Shown: piece after piece, positions 15,776 through 23,053 of the stretch | Layout: each line of letters opens with the position of its first letter | Position numbering within the stretch: the stretch's first letter is position 1 | Assembly (NCBI GenBank): GCA_018609825.1 | Contig: JAHEOA010000110.1 | Coordinates: 1-45,757 of the forward strand | Source of the DNA: Candidatus Bipolaricaulota bacterium | Lineage (GTDB): Bacteria > Bipolaricaulota > Bipolaricaulia > RBG-16-55-9 | Direction of reading: 5' to 3' | Length of the DNA: 45,757 nucleotides | Program-made: the position numbers and the translations under genes | The notes under the pieces: generated by a model | What the model was told of the DNA's origin: nothing | Database searches by the model: none | What the model saw: the letters and a program-made list of their open reading frames with translations, nothing else

Positions 15776-17920
15776 CTATTCCGCCTCGATCGGCGTCGTC
15801 ATGGCCGGGACGTAGTAGTGCTCCGCGTAGTCCTTCAGCATGCGACGGGTGCTGAACCTCGGGGCTGAACTCCGAATGATCGCCTTCATCATCGCCACCC
15901 AGCGCTCCGGCACGCCCCGGTCGTCCCGCTCGTAGAACGACGGAATGACGTCGGACTCCAGGACGTGGTAGAGCGCCTCGGCGTCGTGGGCGTCCTGCTC
16001 CTCGTGGCTGGGCATGTCGTCTTGGCCGCCGATGGCCCATCCGTTGGAGCCGTCGTAGCCCTCGGCCCACCAGCCATCGAGCACGCTGAAGTTCGGGACG
16101 CCGTTCAGCGCGGCCTTCTGGCCGCTGGTCCCGCTGGCCTCGTTGGGACGACGCGGGGTGTTCAGCCAGACGTCGACGCCCTGCACCAGGACGTGCGCCA
16201 GATGCATGTCGTAGTCCTCCACGAACGCGATCCGTCCGCCGAAGCTCGGGTCCTGGGCGTGCTGGGTGATCATCTGGATCAGGTGTTTGCCGGCGTCGTC
16301 GGCCGGATGGGCCTTGCCGGCGAAGATGAACTGGACGGGGCGATGGGGGTCGTTCATGAGGCGCTTGATCCGCTCGATGTCGCGGAACAGCAGATCGGCC
16401 CGTTTGTAGGTGGCAAACCGTCGGGCGAACCCGATAGTGAGCGCCTCGGGGTCGAGGAACGATCCGGCCGTCAGGATCTGATCCAGCGACAGATCGCGGT
16501 GCTGCCAGCGGCGTCGGGTGCGCTCGCGCAGCCGCCGCAGCATCTTGCGCTTCAGGTGCATGTGGACGTCCCAGAGCTCCGCGTCAGGCACGGCGTCGAC
16601 CCCCGCCCACAGGTCCGGATCGTCGTAGCGACCGAGCCAGTTCGGATCGAGGTGGCGCTGGAAGAGCGCGTCCATTTCGCGGGCCACCCAGGTCGGGGTG
16701 TGGACCCCGTTGGTGACGTGGCCGATGGGGACCTCCTCCGCCGCTCGATCGGGCCAGACGCTCTGCCACATCTGGCGGGATACCCGCCCGTGGATCTCGC
16801 TCACGGCGTTGCGCCCGCCCGCCAGTCGCAGGGCGAACGCCGTCATGTTGAACATGGGGCCGCCGTGCTCTTCGGCGGAGCCGAGCTCCAGCAGCGCCGA
16901 GGGGTCAACGTCGAGATCGCGCCACTGGCGCCGGAAGTACTTCTCGACGAGGTCAAAGGGGAAGACGTCGTGTCCCGCCGGGACGGGCGTGTGCGTGGTA
17001 AAGACCGTGGATGCCCGAATCCGCTCGCGGGCCTCGTCGAACGACCGGCCCGCGCTCATGAGCTCGCGGAGCCGCTCAAACGCCAGAAACGCCGAGTGGC
17101 CCTCGTTCAGGTGCCAGGCCGAGGGCTCGACGCCGAGGGCCTTGAGCAGGCGCACCCCGCCCAAGCCGAGGATGATCTCCTGCTGGATGCGCGTCTCTTG
17201 GTCGCCGCCGTAGAGCCGGGCGGTGAGGCGGCGGTCCCAGGGGGCGTTGCCCTCGACGTCGGCATCCAACAGATACAGGGGCGTCCGGCCCAGTTGGGCG
17301 TGCCAGACGCGGACCTGCACGTCGCGCTCGCCGACCGGGACCTCGATCGTCAGGGGCGCGTCGTCCGCGTCATGGACCAGCTGGATCGGGGACTGATCGT
17401 GGTTGAAGCGCTCGTAGATCGCCTCCTGCCACCCCGAGGCCGGCACCCGTTGGCGGAAGTAGCCTTCGTTGTAGAGGAATCCCGTTCCGACCAGCGGAAG
17501 CCCGAGGTCGCTGGCCTCCTTGCAGTGGTCGCCGGCCAGGACGCCGAGGCCGCCCGAATAGATCGGCAAGGCCGTGTGAATGCCGAACTCCGCGGAGAAG
17601 TAGGCCACGGGCCGCTCCGCCAGCTCGGGATGCGCGTTGGGGAACCAGAGGCCGTCGTCCATGGCCTGGTCGAACTCGGCCACGGCCTCGTCGTAGAGCG
17701 CCCGATAGTCCGGATCGGCCGCGGCCCATTCCAGGCGCTCGGGATCGATCTGATAGAGCATGGCGACCGGGTTGTGGGCAGTCGCCTGCCACAGCGGGTA
17801 GTCGAGGGTTCGGAAGGCCTTGCGGATTTTCGGGTGCCAGCTCCACCACAGGTTGCTGGCCAGCTCGGCGAGTCGATGCAGTCGATCGGGCAGTCGGTCG
17901 CGGATGTAGACAGGATCCAT
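15776..17920 (-). CDS. glgP: Alpha-glucan phosphorylase (short, archaeal/bacterial type with DUF3417)
   Basis: 714 residues. Releases glucose 1-phosphate from glycogen or maltodextrins with pyridoxal phosphate. The N-terminal DUF3417 region (RLAELASNLWWSWHPKIRKA) marks the short phosphorylase type. AYFSAEFGIHTALPIYSGGL, HLNEGHSAFLAFERL and GHVTNGVHTPTWVA are conserved, and the cofactor lysine lies in EASGTSGQKAALNG. It needs no complex and acts in the cytoplasm. It starts 16 bases after the tatA-like gene, whose leader carries the structured element; expression of the run may be controlled there. Confidence 0.95.
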   Translation of the reverse strand: MDPVYIRDRLPDRLHRLAELASNLWWSWHPKIRKAFRTLDYPLWQATAHNPVAMLYQIDPERLEWAAADPDYRALYDEAVAEFDQAMDDGLWFPNAHPELAERPVAYFSAEFGIHTALPIYSGGLGVLAGDHCKEASDLGLPLVGTGFLYNEGYFRQRVPASGWQEAIYERFNHDQSPIQLVHDADDAPLTIEVPVGERDVQVRVWHAQLGRTPLYLLDADVEGNAPWDRRLTARLYGGDQETRIQQEIILGLGGVRLLKALGVEPSAWHLNEGHSAFLAFERLRELMSAGRSFDEARERIRASTVFTTHTPVPAGHDVFPFDLVEKYFRRQWRDLDVDPSALLELGSAEEHGGPMFNMTAFALRLAGGRNAVSEIHGRVSRQMWQSVWPDRAAEEVPIGHVTNGVHTPTWVAREMDALFQRHLDPNWLGRYDDPDLWAGVDAVPDAELWDVHMHLKRKMLRRLRERTRRRWQHRDLSLDQILTAGSFLDPEALTIGFARRFATYKRADLLFRDIERIKRLMNDPHRPVQFIFAGKAHPADDAGKHLIQMITQHAQDPSFGGRIAFVEDYDMHLAHVLVQGVDVWLNTPRRPNEASGTSGQKAALNGVPNFSVLDGWWAEGYDGSNGWAIGGQDDMPSHEEQDAHDAEALYHVLESDVIPSFYERDDRGVPERWVAMMKAIIRSSAPRFSTRRMLKDYAEHYYVPAMTTPIEAE

Positions 17921-17936
17921 AGGTCACCTCGGGACG

Positions 17937-18287
17937 TCAGTCGTCGGATGGGGGGTCGTCGTCGGAGGCACGCTGGGGTCGGTCGCGCTCCTCTTCGTAA
18001 GCCCGACGAGCCTCGGCCCAGTTCTGGGCGGCCTGCTCGCGCTTGGCCTGGGCCGATCCTTTGACCGAATCGGGGGCTTCTTCGTCGAAGGCGCGGCGGG
18101 CTTCGGCCCAGTTCGACGCCGCCTCCTGGGTTTTCGACTTCGTCGATTCCTTGATCGAGTCGGGGGCCTCTTCATCGAACGCCCGTCGAGTTTCGGCGAG
18201 GTTGCGCGCGATCTCCGGAAGCTTGCGGCCGCCGAAGATCAGCATCAAGGCGCCAAAGATCAACAGAATCTCCAGTGCGCTCGGCAC
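17937..18287 (-). CDS. tatA: TatA/TatB-like protein with tandem 30-residue repeats
   Basis: 116 residues from a GTG at 18287 (AGAGG upstream). The TatA signature is plain: short N-terminus, one membrane helix (ALEILLIFGALMLIFGG), then the FGGRKLPEIARNLAE hinge and amphipathic helix. The rest is three copies of a 30-residue unit beginning N(W/L)AE(A/T)RRAFDEEAPDS, then an acidic tail. TatA forms the twin-arginine translocation pore; TatB is an alternative. No tatC lies in this window. The repeat is in exact 90-base register. Lying upstream of glgP, it may be present for reasons of operon accretion rather than function. Confidence 0.85.
   Translation of the reverse strand: MPSALEILLIFGALMLIFGGRKLPEIARNLAETRRAFDEEAPDSIKESTKSKTQEAASNWAEARRAFDEEAPDSVKGSAQAKREQAAQNWAEARRAYEEERDRPQRASDDDPPSDD
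17985..18203 (-). repeat. 90-base tandem repeat inside the tatA-like gene
   Basis: Units start at 18203, 18113 and 18023 on the minus strand, exactly 90 bases apart; the third is partial. The first 11 residues of each unit are almost the same, while the second halves differ (KESTKSKTQEAAS against KGSAQAKREQAAQ), so the duplication is old enough to have diverged or is under selection. Confidence 0.9.
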
Positions 18288-18363
18288 AGCCGAACCACCT
18301 CTCTTCTCGGTACTCTGACAGACCGCGACTCGGATATCAAGCGCGATCGGATCTCGGTCGCTC

Positions 18364-18574
18364 ATGGACCTCTTGACAGCGGGACGTCGATCGGCCTAAG
18401 GTAAGCGCGCTGAGGGCTTGGGCCGCAGGGCCTTCCGCCGTTAGTGGGCAGCTGCTGGGGGAAAATCCCGCCGGTAAGGAGGCAGAACCGAACGAGCAAA
18501 ACCCTGGCAGCCAACGGTGTCCTCCGCCCCGTTCGGGGAAGGCCACTGCGACCAAGCAGGGGTAGGAGGTCCAT
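18364..18574. ncRNA. Candidate structured RNA of unknown class (leader of tatA-glgP?)
   Basis: A 211-base non-coding element closed by a 9-bp perfect helix (ATGGACCTC at 18364-18372 with GAGGTCCAT at 18566-18574). Inside are CAGCG/CGCTG (18377-18381, 18408-18412), GCTTGG/CCAAGC (18416-18421, 18552-18557), and a long-range 12-bp helix with one bulged A (18425-18436 with 18537-18549). Nested further in are CCGTT/AACGG and other short helices. This three-way-junction layout is far from random. Strand is uncertain: a minus-strand promoter at 18638-18665 would place it in the leader of the tatA-glgP run, 77 bases before tatA. I could not match it to RNase P, tmRNA, SRP, 6S, T-box or the common riboswitches. 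Confidence 0.5.
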
Positions 18575-18637
18575 CAATGACGTTGCCGCTTTGTATCGAA
18601 CCGAATCAGCACGTGGCCGTTCCTGCGTGCTTTTCCC

Positions 18638-18665
18638 ATTGTAGCGCTGAATCCACCGCGTGCAA
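18638..18665 (-). promoter_or_regulatory. Likely promoter for the tatA-glgP leader
   Basis: Minus strand TTGCAC (18665-18660), 16 bases, TACAAT (18643-18638). Transcription from here would enter the structured element after about 57 bases and reach the tatA start after about 345. A separate 9-bp GC hairpin with 5-base loop (18669-18691) lies just upstream, between this promoter and the exonuclease gene. Confidence 0.5.
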
Positions 18666-18737
18666 GGCCCCGGACGCACGGCGCGTCCGGGCATGGACAG
18701 CGGATGGGCCGTGCGGCTATCCTCCAGGGTGATCCCC

Positions 18738-19625
18738 ATGCGACACCCGAACCTGTTCGTCTTCGACATCGAGACCGTGCCGGACACCGAGGCGACCGAG
18801 CGTCTGTTGAACCTGGAGCGCGGGGCCTTCGACGTGCAGACGCTGCGCGATCAGTTGACGCAATATCACCTGGAGATCACCAACGGGAACAACCCCTTCC
18901 CGCGCCAACCGTTCCATCGGATCGTGGCGATCAGCTTCCTCACGGCCGAGATCTACCGCGATGACGACGACAACGAGACGTTCGCGCTGAGCGAGCTGCG
19001 CTCGGGCGGGCGCGAGGACACGAGCGAGCATGATCTGATCCGGGGGTTCTTCCAGCACCTGGAGCGCATCAAGCCGCGTCTCGTGACGTTCAACGGGCGC
19101 GGGTTCGACCTGCCCGTGCTCAAGTATCGGGCGATGAAGCACGGCATCGCCGCCTCCTGGCTCCACCAAGCGGGGGACAAGTGGAACCACTACGGCCATC
19201 GCTACAGTCACGACTGGCACTGCGACCTCAGCGAGGTGCTGTCCGACTACGGGGCTTCCGCACGCGTCCGGCTCGATGAGGTCTGTTCGGTCTTCGGGCT
19301 GCCCGGCAAGATCGACACGTCCGGCGGCGACGTCGCCGGACTCTACGACGCCGGCGACGTTGGGGCGATCCGTGACTATTGTGAGCTCGACGCGCTCAAC
19401 ACGTATCTCGTCTATCTGCGCTACATGCGCCACACCGCGCGCATCACGCAGGATGCCCACGATGGCGCGATCGACGACGTGCTGGCCATGATCGAGCGCG
19501 AGGGCGCCGAGCGGCCCCATTTGGTTGACTTCCACAAAAACTGGAACGCCGCCTGCGACGGACAGTTCAAGATCAGCCCGTCGGACGACGACGCGTCCGA
19601 GGCCGCGCCGGCGTCCGCCGAGTGA
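18738..19625 (+). CDS. Predicted 3'-5' exonuclease, PolB-like (PF10108 type)
   Basis: 295 residues of the DnaQ/RNase H fold related to the proofreading domain of family B polymerases but standing alone. Exo I is FDIETVPD, Exo II VTFNGRGFDLP, Exo III RDYCELDALNTY, which together supply the four metal-binding acidic residues. It should remove nucleotides from 3' ends of DNA in repair. The ATG at 18738 has AGGGTGA about 6 bases upstream; an in-frame GTG at 18729 is less likely. The C-terminus is short and acidic. It faces away from the tatA run, and a phosphodiesterase gene follows. Confidence 0.87.
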   Translation: MRHPNLFVFDIETVPDTEATERLLNLERGAFDVQTLRDQLTQYHLEITNGNNPFPRQPFHRIVAISFLTAEIYRDDDDNETFALSELRSGGREDTSEHDLIRGFFQHLERIKPRLVTFNGRGFDLPVLKYRAMKHGIAASWLHQAGDKWNHYGHRYSHDWHCDLSEVLSDYGASARVRLDEVCSVFGLPGKIDTSGGDVAGLYDAGDVGAIRDYCELDALNTYLVYLRYMRHTARITQDAHDGAIDDVLAMIEREGAERPHLVDFHKNWNAACDGQFKISPSDDDASEAAPASAE

Positions 19626-19699
19626 ATCCGAATGCGAGGTCATGATTGGCGCGGCACGGCCCGTGACGGCCGAGCCGGGGCGTGTCGAGGAGGGATTCC

Positions 19700-20212
19700 A
19701 TGAAACTGGGCATTCTGTCCGACATCCACGACCGGATCGATCGCCTGGATCGCGCGCTGGCGACGCTGAACCAGGTCGAGCCCGACCGGCTGCTGGTCTG
19801 CGGCGACCTGTGTGCGCCGTTCATCGTGCCCCAACTGGCCGAAGGGTTCTCCAGGGGCCCGATCGACATCGTGTTGGGCAACAACGACGGCGACCCGTTC
19901 CTGATTGCCCATCAGGCCGGCCTGTTCGAGCACCTCAGCGTCCATGGCCCGTTTGCGGACCTGACGATCGATGGGCGCCGGGTGTTCCTCGTCCACTATC
20001 CGGAACTGGCTTATCCGATTGCCGCCTCGGGTTGGTACGACCTCGTCTGCTTCGGGCACAATCACACGGCGGAGATCGATCGGGACGGCGCGACCGCGCT
20101 GGTCAATCCGGGTGAGGTGATGGGCCGCCTCGGCCGCGTCACCGTCGCCGTCTATGACACGTCATCCGCCGAAGCGACCCACCACGAGGTTGAGGGGGTC
20201 GGGGGAGACTAG
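19700..20212 (+). CDS. Metallophosphoesterase of the YfcE/MJ0936 type
   Basis: 170 residues. Two-metal phosphodiesterase fold with MKLGILSDIHDR (Asp-x-His), LLVCGDL, IVLGNNDGD, and CFGHNHTAEI, the full ligand set. The family hydrolyses model phosphodiesters, and the natural substrate is unknown. AGGAGGGA lies 6 bases before the ATG at 19700. It follows the exonuclease by 74 bases and may share its transcript. The stop codon overlaps the stop of the convergent DsrE gene (CTAG shared). Confidence 0.88.
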   Translation: MKLGILSDIHDRIDRLDRALATLNQVEPDRLLVCGDLCAPFIVPQLAEGFSRGPIDIVLGNNDGDPFLIAHQAGLFEHLSVHGPFADLTIDGRRVFLVHYPELAYPIAASGWYDLVCFGHNHTAEIDRDGATALVNPGEVMGRLGRVTVAVYDTSSAEATHHEVEGVGGD

Positions 20213-20565
20213 AACGAAATCACTTGGTAGCCCTCGGCGATGTAGGAACGCAGGCTCGGGTGCTGCGCGAAGTCGTCCAACAGCTGGACGTTCAGCTCCT
20301 CGAGCTCTTCTTGGACGCCGAAGGCGTTGGCGCAGTAGCGGCACGCGCCCGCGACCTTGTCCCTCACGTCGGTGTAGAGCTTGTGCGCGTCGTGATCGGG
20401 GTTGGCAATCTCGGCCAATCCCTTGGTGCCGCCGCCGTCAAAGACCAGCTGCACGTCGTCGTTATGGTCCTGCAGTTCCTTGGCCGTCATGAAGGCATTG
20501 ACCAGGCGACCCAAGCTCTCGTGGGTCTCCGCTTCGGCCAACACCAGAACCGCCACTTTGGCCAC
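20209..20565 (-). CDS. DsrE-family protein
   Basis: 118 residues with the DsrE/F fold (AKVAVLVLAEAETHESLGRL, DVQLVFDGGGTKGL, a CRYCANAFGV cysteine pair, and a C-terminal IAEGYQVISF). DsrE-like proteins carry sulfur or sit beside sulfur-transfer and redox systems; small cytosolic members like this one are poorly understood. The two Cys separated by two residues are where the family's reactive Cys usually lies. GTG at 20565 is 8 bases after GGGAGG; the ATG at 20571 is too close to it. It is transcribed alone, facing away from the DUF84 gene. Confidence 0.8.
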   Translation of the reverse strand: MAKVAVLVLAEAETHESLGRLVNAFMTAKELQDHNDDVQLVFDGGGTKGLAEIANPDHDAHKLYTDVRDKVAGACRYCANAFGVQEELEELNVQLLDDFAQHPSLRSYIAEGYQVISF

Positions 20566-20626
20566 GGTCATCTCCTCCCGTCGTTAAGGCTGACGTCTCG
20601 ACTCTAGCGTCGGACCCGTGAGTTAT

Positions 20627-20644
20627 CTGTAAGCCGGCTTACAG
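20627..20644. promoter_or_regulatory. 18-base perfect palindrome, likely operator
   Basis: CTGTAAGCC followed directly by GGCTTACAG, a perfect palindrome, sits between the divergent DsrE and DUF84 genes. It ends 3 bases before the -35 box of the DUF84 promoter, where an activator or a repressor dimer would act. I do not recognise the cognate regulator. Confidence 0.6.
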
Positions 20645-20647
20645 GGC

Positions 20648-20676
20648 TTGACGGCCTCCGGCGATGCGGCCAAGAT
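20648..20676 (+). promoter_or_regulatory. Promoter of the DUF84 NTPase gene, leaderless start
   Basis: TTGACG, 17 bases, CAAGAT; the -10 ends 8 bases before the ATG at 20685, so the transcript would start at or near the start codon. No ribosome binding site is visible. Confidence 0.6.
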
Positions 20677-20684
20677 GGGGCGCC

Positions 20685-21230
20685 ATGCGTGTCCATGTGG
20701 GGACCCGCAATCCCGCGAAGCGCGCGGCGGTCCAACGGGTCGTCGAGCGCGTCTATCCCGATCGATCCTGGGACGTCCGTGTCGTGGATGCCGACGCGGA
20801 CGCCGACGTGCCCGAGCAGCCGTTTGAGGACGACGTCGCCCGGGGCGCGCGCGAGCGCGCCCGAGCGGCCATCCGCACCCCCGATCGGCCCGACTACGGC
20901 GTCGGGGTCGAAGCCGGCTTGATCTGGCAGGATACGCTGGGCGTCTACTTCGACGTGCAGTATGCCGTCATCCTCGATCAAGACGATCATGAGACGGCCG
21001 GCCATGGCCCCGGCTTCGTCTATCCGCCCGAGGTGATCAGGGCCGTCGTCGAGGACGGGCGAACCGTGGGCGAGGCGATGAGCGCGCTGTCGGGGATCGA
21101 CGAGATCGGCAAGCGCATGGGGGCGGTCGGCTATCTTTCCCGCGGCCACATGGACCGAACGGCGCTCACGGAACAGGCGATCCTCATGGCGCTCGTTCCC
21201 CGGCTTCGCCGTGCGCACTATTCCGCATAG
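20685..21230 (+). CDS. Inosine/xanthosine triphosphatase (DUF84, YjjX-like)
   Basis: 181 residues. House-cleaning NTPase that removes ITP and XTP (and perhaps other damaged nucleotides). Family motifs: VGTRNPAKRAAVQRVV (triphosphate loop), EQPFEDDVARGARERA, DYGVGVEAGL, and SGIDEIGKRMGAVGYLSRG, which is where YjjX members carry their substrate-binding residues. Length is usual. The ATG at 20685 fits both the family N-terminus and the leaderless promoter. It probably acts as a dimer in the cytoplasm. HU follows with its own promoter. Confidence 0.88.
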   Translation: MRVHVGTRNPAKRAAVQRVVERVYPDRSWDVRVVDADADADVPEQPFEDDVARGARERARAAIRTPDRPDYGVGVEAGLIWQDTLGVYFDVQYAVILDQDDHETAGHGPGFVYPPEVIRAVVEDGRTVGEAMSALSGIDEIGKRMGAVGYLSRGHMDRTALTEQAILMALVPRLRRAHYSA

Positions 21231-21275
21231 CTTGGACATTTTTGAGGAGCAACCCAGAGATATTGGCTGCGGACC

Positions 21276-21304
21276 TTGACGGACGTGGTGTCGGGGTTTA
21301 TAAT
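21276..21304 (+). promoter_or_regulatory. Strong promoter of the HU gene
   Basis: TTGACG, exactly 17 bases, then a perfect TATAAT, 37 bases before the HU start codon. Together with an AGGGGG ribosome binding site this predicts high expression, as expected for HU. Confidence 0.8.
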
Positions 21305-21341
21305 CCCCCATCACATTGGGGAAATAGGGGGTTCACTCCAC

Positions 21342-21620
21342 ATGACCAAGCAGGAGTTCATCGACAAACTCGCCGACAAAGCGGACCTGTCCAAGAAAGA
21401 CGCGCGCGACGTCGTCGACAGCGCGCTTGATCTCATCGTTCAGCAGGTGAAGAAGAACAACAAGGTGACGCTGACCGGCTTCGGGACCTTCGAGGCCCGC
21501 AAGCAGAAGGCGACACAGCGGATCAACCCGCAGACCGGGCGCAAGATGAACGTTCCGGCCAAGAACGTGCCCAAGTTCCGGCCGGGCAAGCAGTTCAAGG
21601 AGTCGCTCGCCAAGAAGTGA
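21342..21620 (+). CDS. hup: HU-family nucleoid protein
   Basis: 92 residues. HU dimers bend and compact DNA. MTKQEFIDKLADKADLSKKD starts the helical body; GFGTFEARKQKATQRINPQTG leads to the beta-arms, and NVPAKNVPKFRPGKQFKE has the conserved Pro that inserts into DNA. It is more basic than most proteins here, as expected. The ATG at 21342 is chosen over upstream frames from the family start and the AGGGGG 10 bases before it. HU against IHF cannot be settled, but HU is the likely one. Confidence 0.95.
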   Translation: MTKQEFIDKLADKADLSKKDARDVVDSALDLIVQQVKKNNKVTLTGFGTFEARKQKATQRINPQTGRKMNVPAKNVPKFRPGKQFKESLAKK

Positions 21621-21621
21621 C

Positions 21622-21643
21622 GCCGTCGCTGGCGCGCGACGGC
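21622..21643. terminator. GC hairpin between HU and methyltransferase genes
   Basis: GCCGTCGC, a 6-base loop, GCGACGGC: a perfect 8-bp stem 1 base after the HU stop and 6 bases beyond the stop of the convergent methyltransferase gene. There is no T run, so termination strength is unclear. Confidence 0.55.
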
Positions 21644-21649
21644 CCGTCG

Positions 21650-22489
21650 TCAGGCTGTGCTGGCCGGTCGGATGGCCACGACGTGCAGCCAAAGCCGGGG
21701 GACCGACTCGATGTTCATCTCCTCGAACACTTGCGAAACCGTATTCTGTAGCGCCTCCACGGCTTCGTCCAAGGGGACGCCCGGCAGCGCTCCTTGGACG
21801 AAGTCGCGGAACTGGCTGATCCCCAGCCACCCCTCCAACGGCACGTTGACCGTCTCGAGCCGGCGGTCCGCGACGTCGAAGCCCTGACGGTTGAGCAGGG
21901 CCTCATATTCGTCCACACCCAGCGGCTGACGGGCCATCACCCGATCCCGATCCGGCTTGAGGCCGTAGTGGCGCTTGAGATAGCGCAGCGATCGCATCAT
22001 CCAGCGCCGATAGAACAGCTCCGTCTCCGACGGCTGCGCGCCCTCGAAGAACGTCGTGTTGAACGCGAAGACGCCGCCGGGCGTCAAAATCTGGTTGACC
22101 TCGCCGACGATCGTGTCCTTCTCCTCCATCATGTGGATCGCGTTGCAGAGGATGACGGCGTCGACGCGGCGCTGCACCGAATCGGAGAGCGACTCGGCTC
22201 GGCCCTGGATGAACTCCACGGTGGCGTTGCGGCGCTCGGCCAGGTTCCGGCGGGCGATGTCGAGGGCTTCGGTGGAGGCGTCCATGGCGACCACGCAGCG
22301 ATCCCGAAGCCCCTGGAGCTTGTCCAGAATCAGCTGGGTGACCGCGCCCGTGCCACAGGCGAGGTCGAGCACGCAGCGGCGCGTGTCGACGTTCGCCAGA
22401 TCAACCAACCGAGCGTTGACCGCCTCGTAGAACGACTGCCGCGCAAAGCGATGGAAGGAGAACCGCTCGTCCTCAGGGATGGAATCCAT
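21650..22489 (-). CDS. Class I SAM-dependent methyltransferase
   Basis: 279 residues. Motif I is CVLDLACGTGAVTQLI, motif II VVAMDASTEALDIA, and motif IV around VDAVILCNAIHMMEEKD; motif VI follows at ILTPGGVFAFNTTF. This is the layout of small-molecule (UbiE/ArsM-like) methyltransferases. The C-terminal 120 residues are not familiar, so the substrate is unknown. The start at 22489 follows TAGGAG by 8 bases. It begins 12 bases after the acylphosphatase stop, so the two are one unit. Confidence 0.8.
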   Translation of the reverse strand: MDSIPEDERFSFHRFARQSFYEAVNARLVDLANVDTRRCVLDLACGTGAVTQLILDKLQGLRDRCVVAMDASTEALDIARRNLAERRNATVEFIQGRAESLSDSVQRRVDAVILCNAIHMMEEKDTIVGEVNQILTPGGVFAFNTTFFEGAQPSETELFYRRWMMRSLRYLKRHYGLKPDRDRVMARQPLGVDEYEALLNRQGFDVADRRLETVNVPLEGWLGISQFRDFVQGALPGVPLDEAVEALQNTVSQVFEEMNIESVPRLWLHVVAIRPASTA

Positions 22490-22500
22490 GGCACACGCTC

Positions 22501-22785
22501 CTATCCGCGAATGGAAAACCCGCGAAACTCGCCCGTCGGGGGCTGCCAATCCACCGCAACGTGGTCGACATGGGCCGCGGGCGGTCCTTCATGGCACCAG
22601 TCGATGGCCTGTTGAACCCTCGCTTCGTCGCCTTCAAAGACGGCTTCCACGCGTCCGTCGGGGAGGTTGCGAATATAGCCGTCGATGCCCAAGGGCTGGA
22701 CATACCGCTGGGCGGCGGCGCGGAAGTTGACGCCTTGCACTCGGCCGGAGAGGAACACGTGGGCTCGCTGTGCCATGTGTGACAT
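22501..22785 (-). CDS. acyP: Acylphosphatase
   Basis: 94 residues. Hydrolyses acyl phosphates such as acetyl phosphate or 1,3-bisphosphoglycerate. The signature GRVQGVNFRAAAQRYV holds the catalytic Arg, and GYIRNLPDGRVEAVFEG holds the Asn that orients water. The usual GVGFR is GVNFR here, still compatible with activity. ATG 22785 or 22776 may be the start; the first is listed because a weak GAG precedes it. The inverted repeat at 22778-22792 covers both starts. Confidence 0.9.
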   Translation of the reverse strand: MSHMAQRAHVFLSGRVQGVNFRAAAQRYVQPLGIDGYIRNLPDGRVEAVFEGDEARVQQAIDWCHEGPPAAHVDHVAVDWQPPTGEFRGFSIRG

Positions 22786-22792
22786 TGTCACA
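22778..22792. promoter_or_regulatory. Inverted repeat over the acylphosphatase start codon
   Basis: TGTGAC-ATT-GTCACA. It resembles a CRP/FNR half-site pair, but the gap between TGTGA and TCACA is 5 instead of the usual 6. If real it would repress, since it covers the start region. A FNR-like regulator is encoded at 40925. Confidence 0.3.
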
Positions 22793-23053
22793 AGCTCGGG
22801 GATCGCGTGCAAGACCTCCATGACTGCCCGTCAGTGGACCAACGTCCCCTCCCCAGCGCGTGTGCGTCCTTTCGGTCACCCGGACAGGCGCCCATGCTAT
22901 GGGCAGGAGTCACCTCCTGGAAGAGGGCTTGGTGGCCTGCGTGGGGTCCCCTCCTTGCCCCACACGGGTCGGGCGTCGTCAGAGTTTTGCTGCGTGCCCC
23001 GCCTCTGCGCAGATTTTTGCTCAGCGACGCTCCCAAAACGGCCAAGCCCCTCT
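22793..23053. other. Gap between patatin and acylphosphatase genes with consecutive hairpins
   Basis: No gene seen. Perfect short hairpins lie in a row: GCCCAT/ATGGGC with 3-base loop (22890-22904), CAGGAG/CTCCTG with 4-base loop (22904-22919), and GTGGGG/CCCCAC with 11-base loop (22941-22963). On the minus strand they would follow the patatin gene and could end or process that transcript. Confidence 0.4.

Noticed and set aside
14838..16070. Longer deacetylase frame extending to 16070
   Set aside because: The extra 100 N-terminal residues lie entirely over glgP in another frame and match no family; the real start is near 15767-15776.
18421..18530. c-di-AMP (ydaO) riboswitch
   Set aside because: GGTAAGGAGG-N3-AACCG and ACCC-N3-CAGCCAAC look like its boxes, but the central helices are missing and the closing stem does not adjoin them; the more likely strand is also the opposite one.
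18364..18600. RNase P RNA
   Set aside because: GGTAAGCGCGC, GAGCAAAACC and CATCAATGAC recall its conserved regions on the plus strand, but the leading GAGGAAAGTCC box is absent, distances are wrong, and the element is too short.
22778..22792. CRP/FNR binding site at acylphosphatase
   Set aside because: Gap between half-sites is 5 instead of 6 and the site overlaps the start codon; kept only as a weak inverted repeat.
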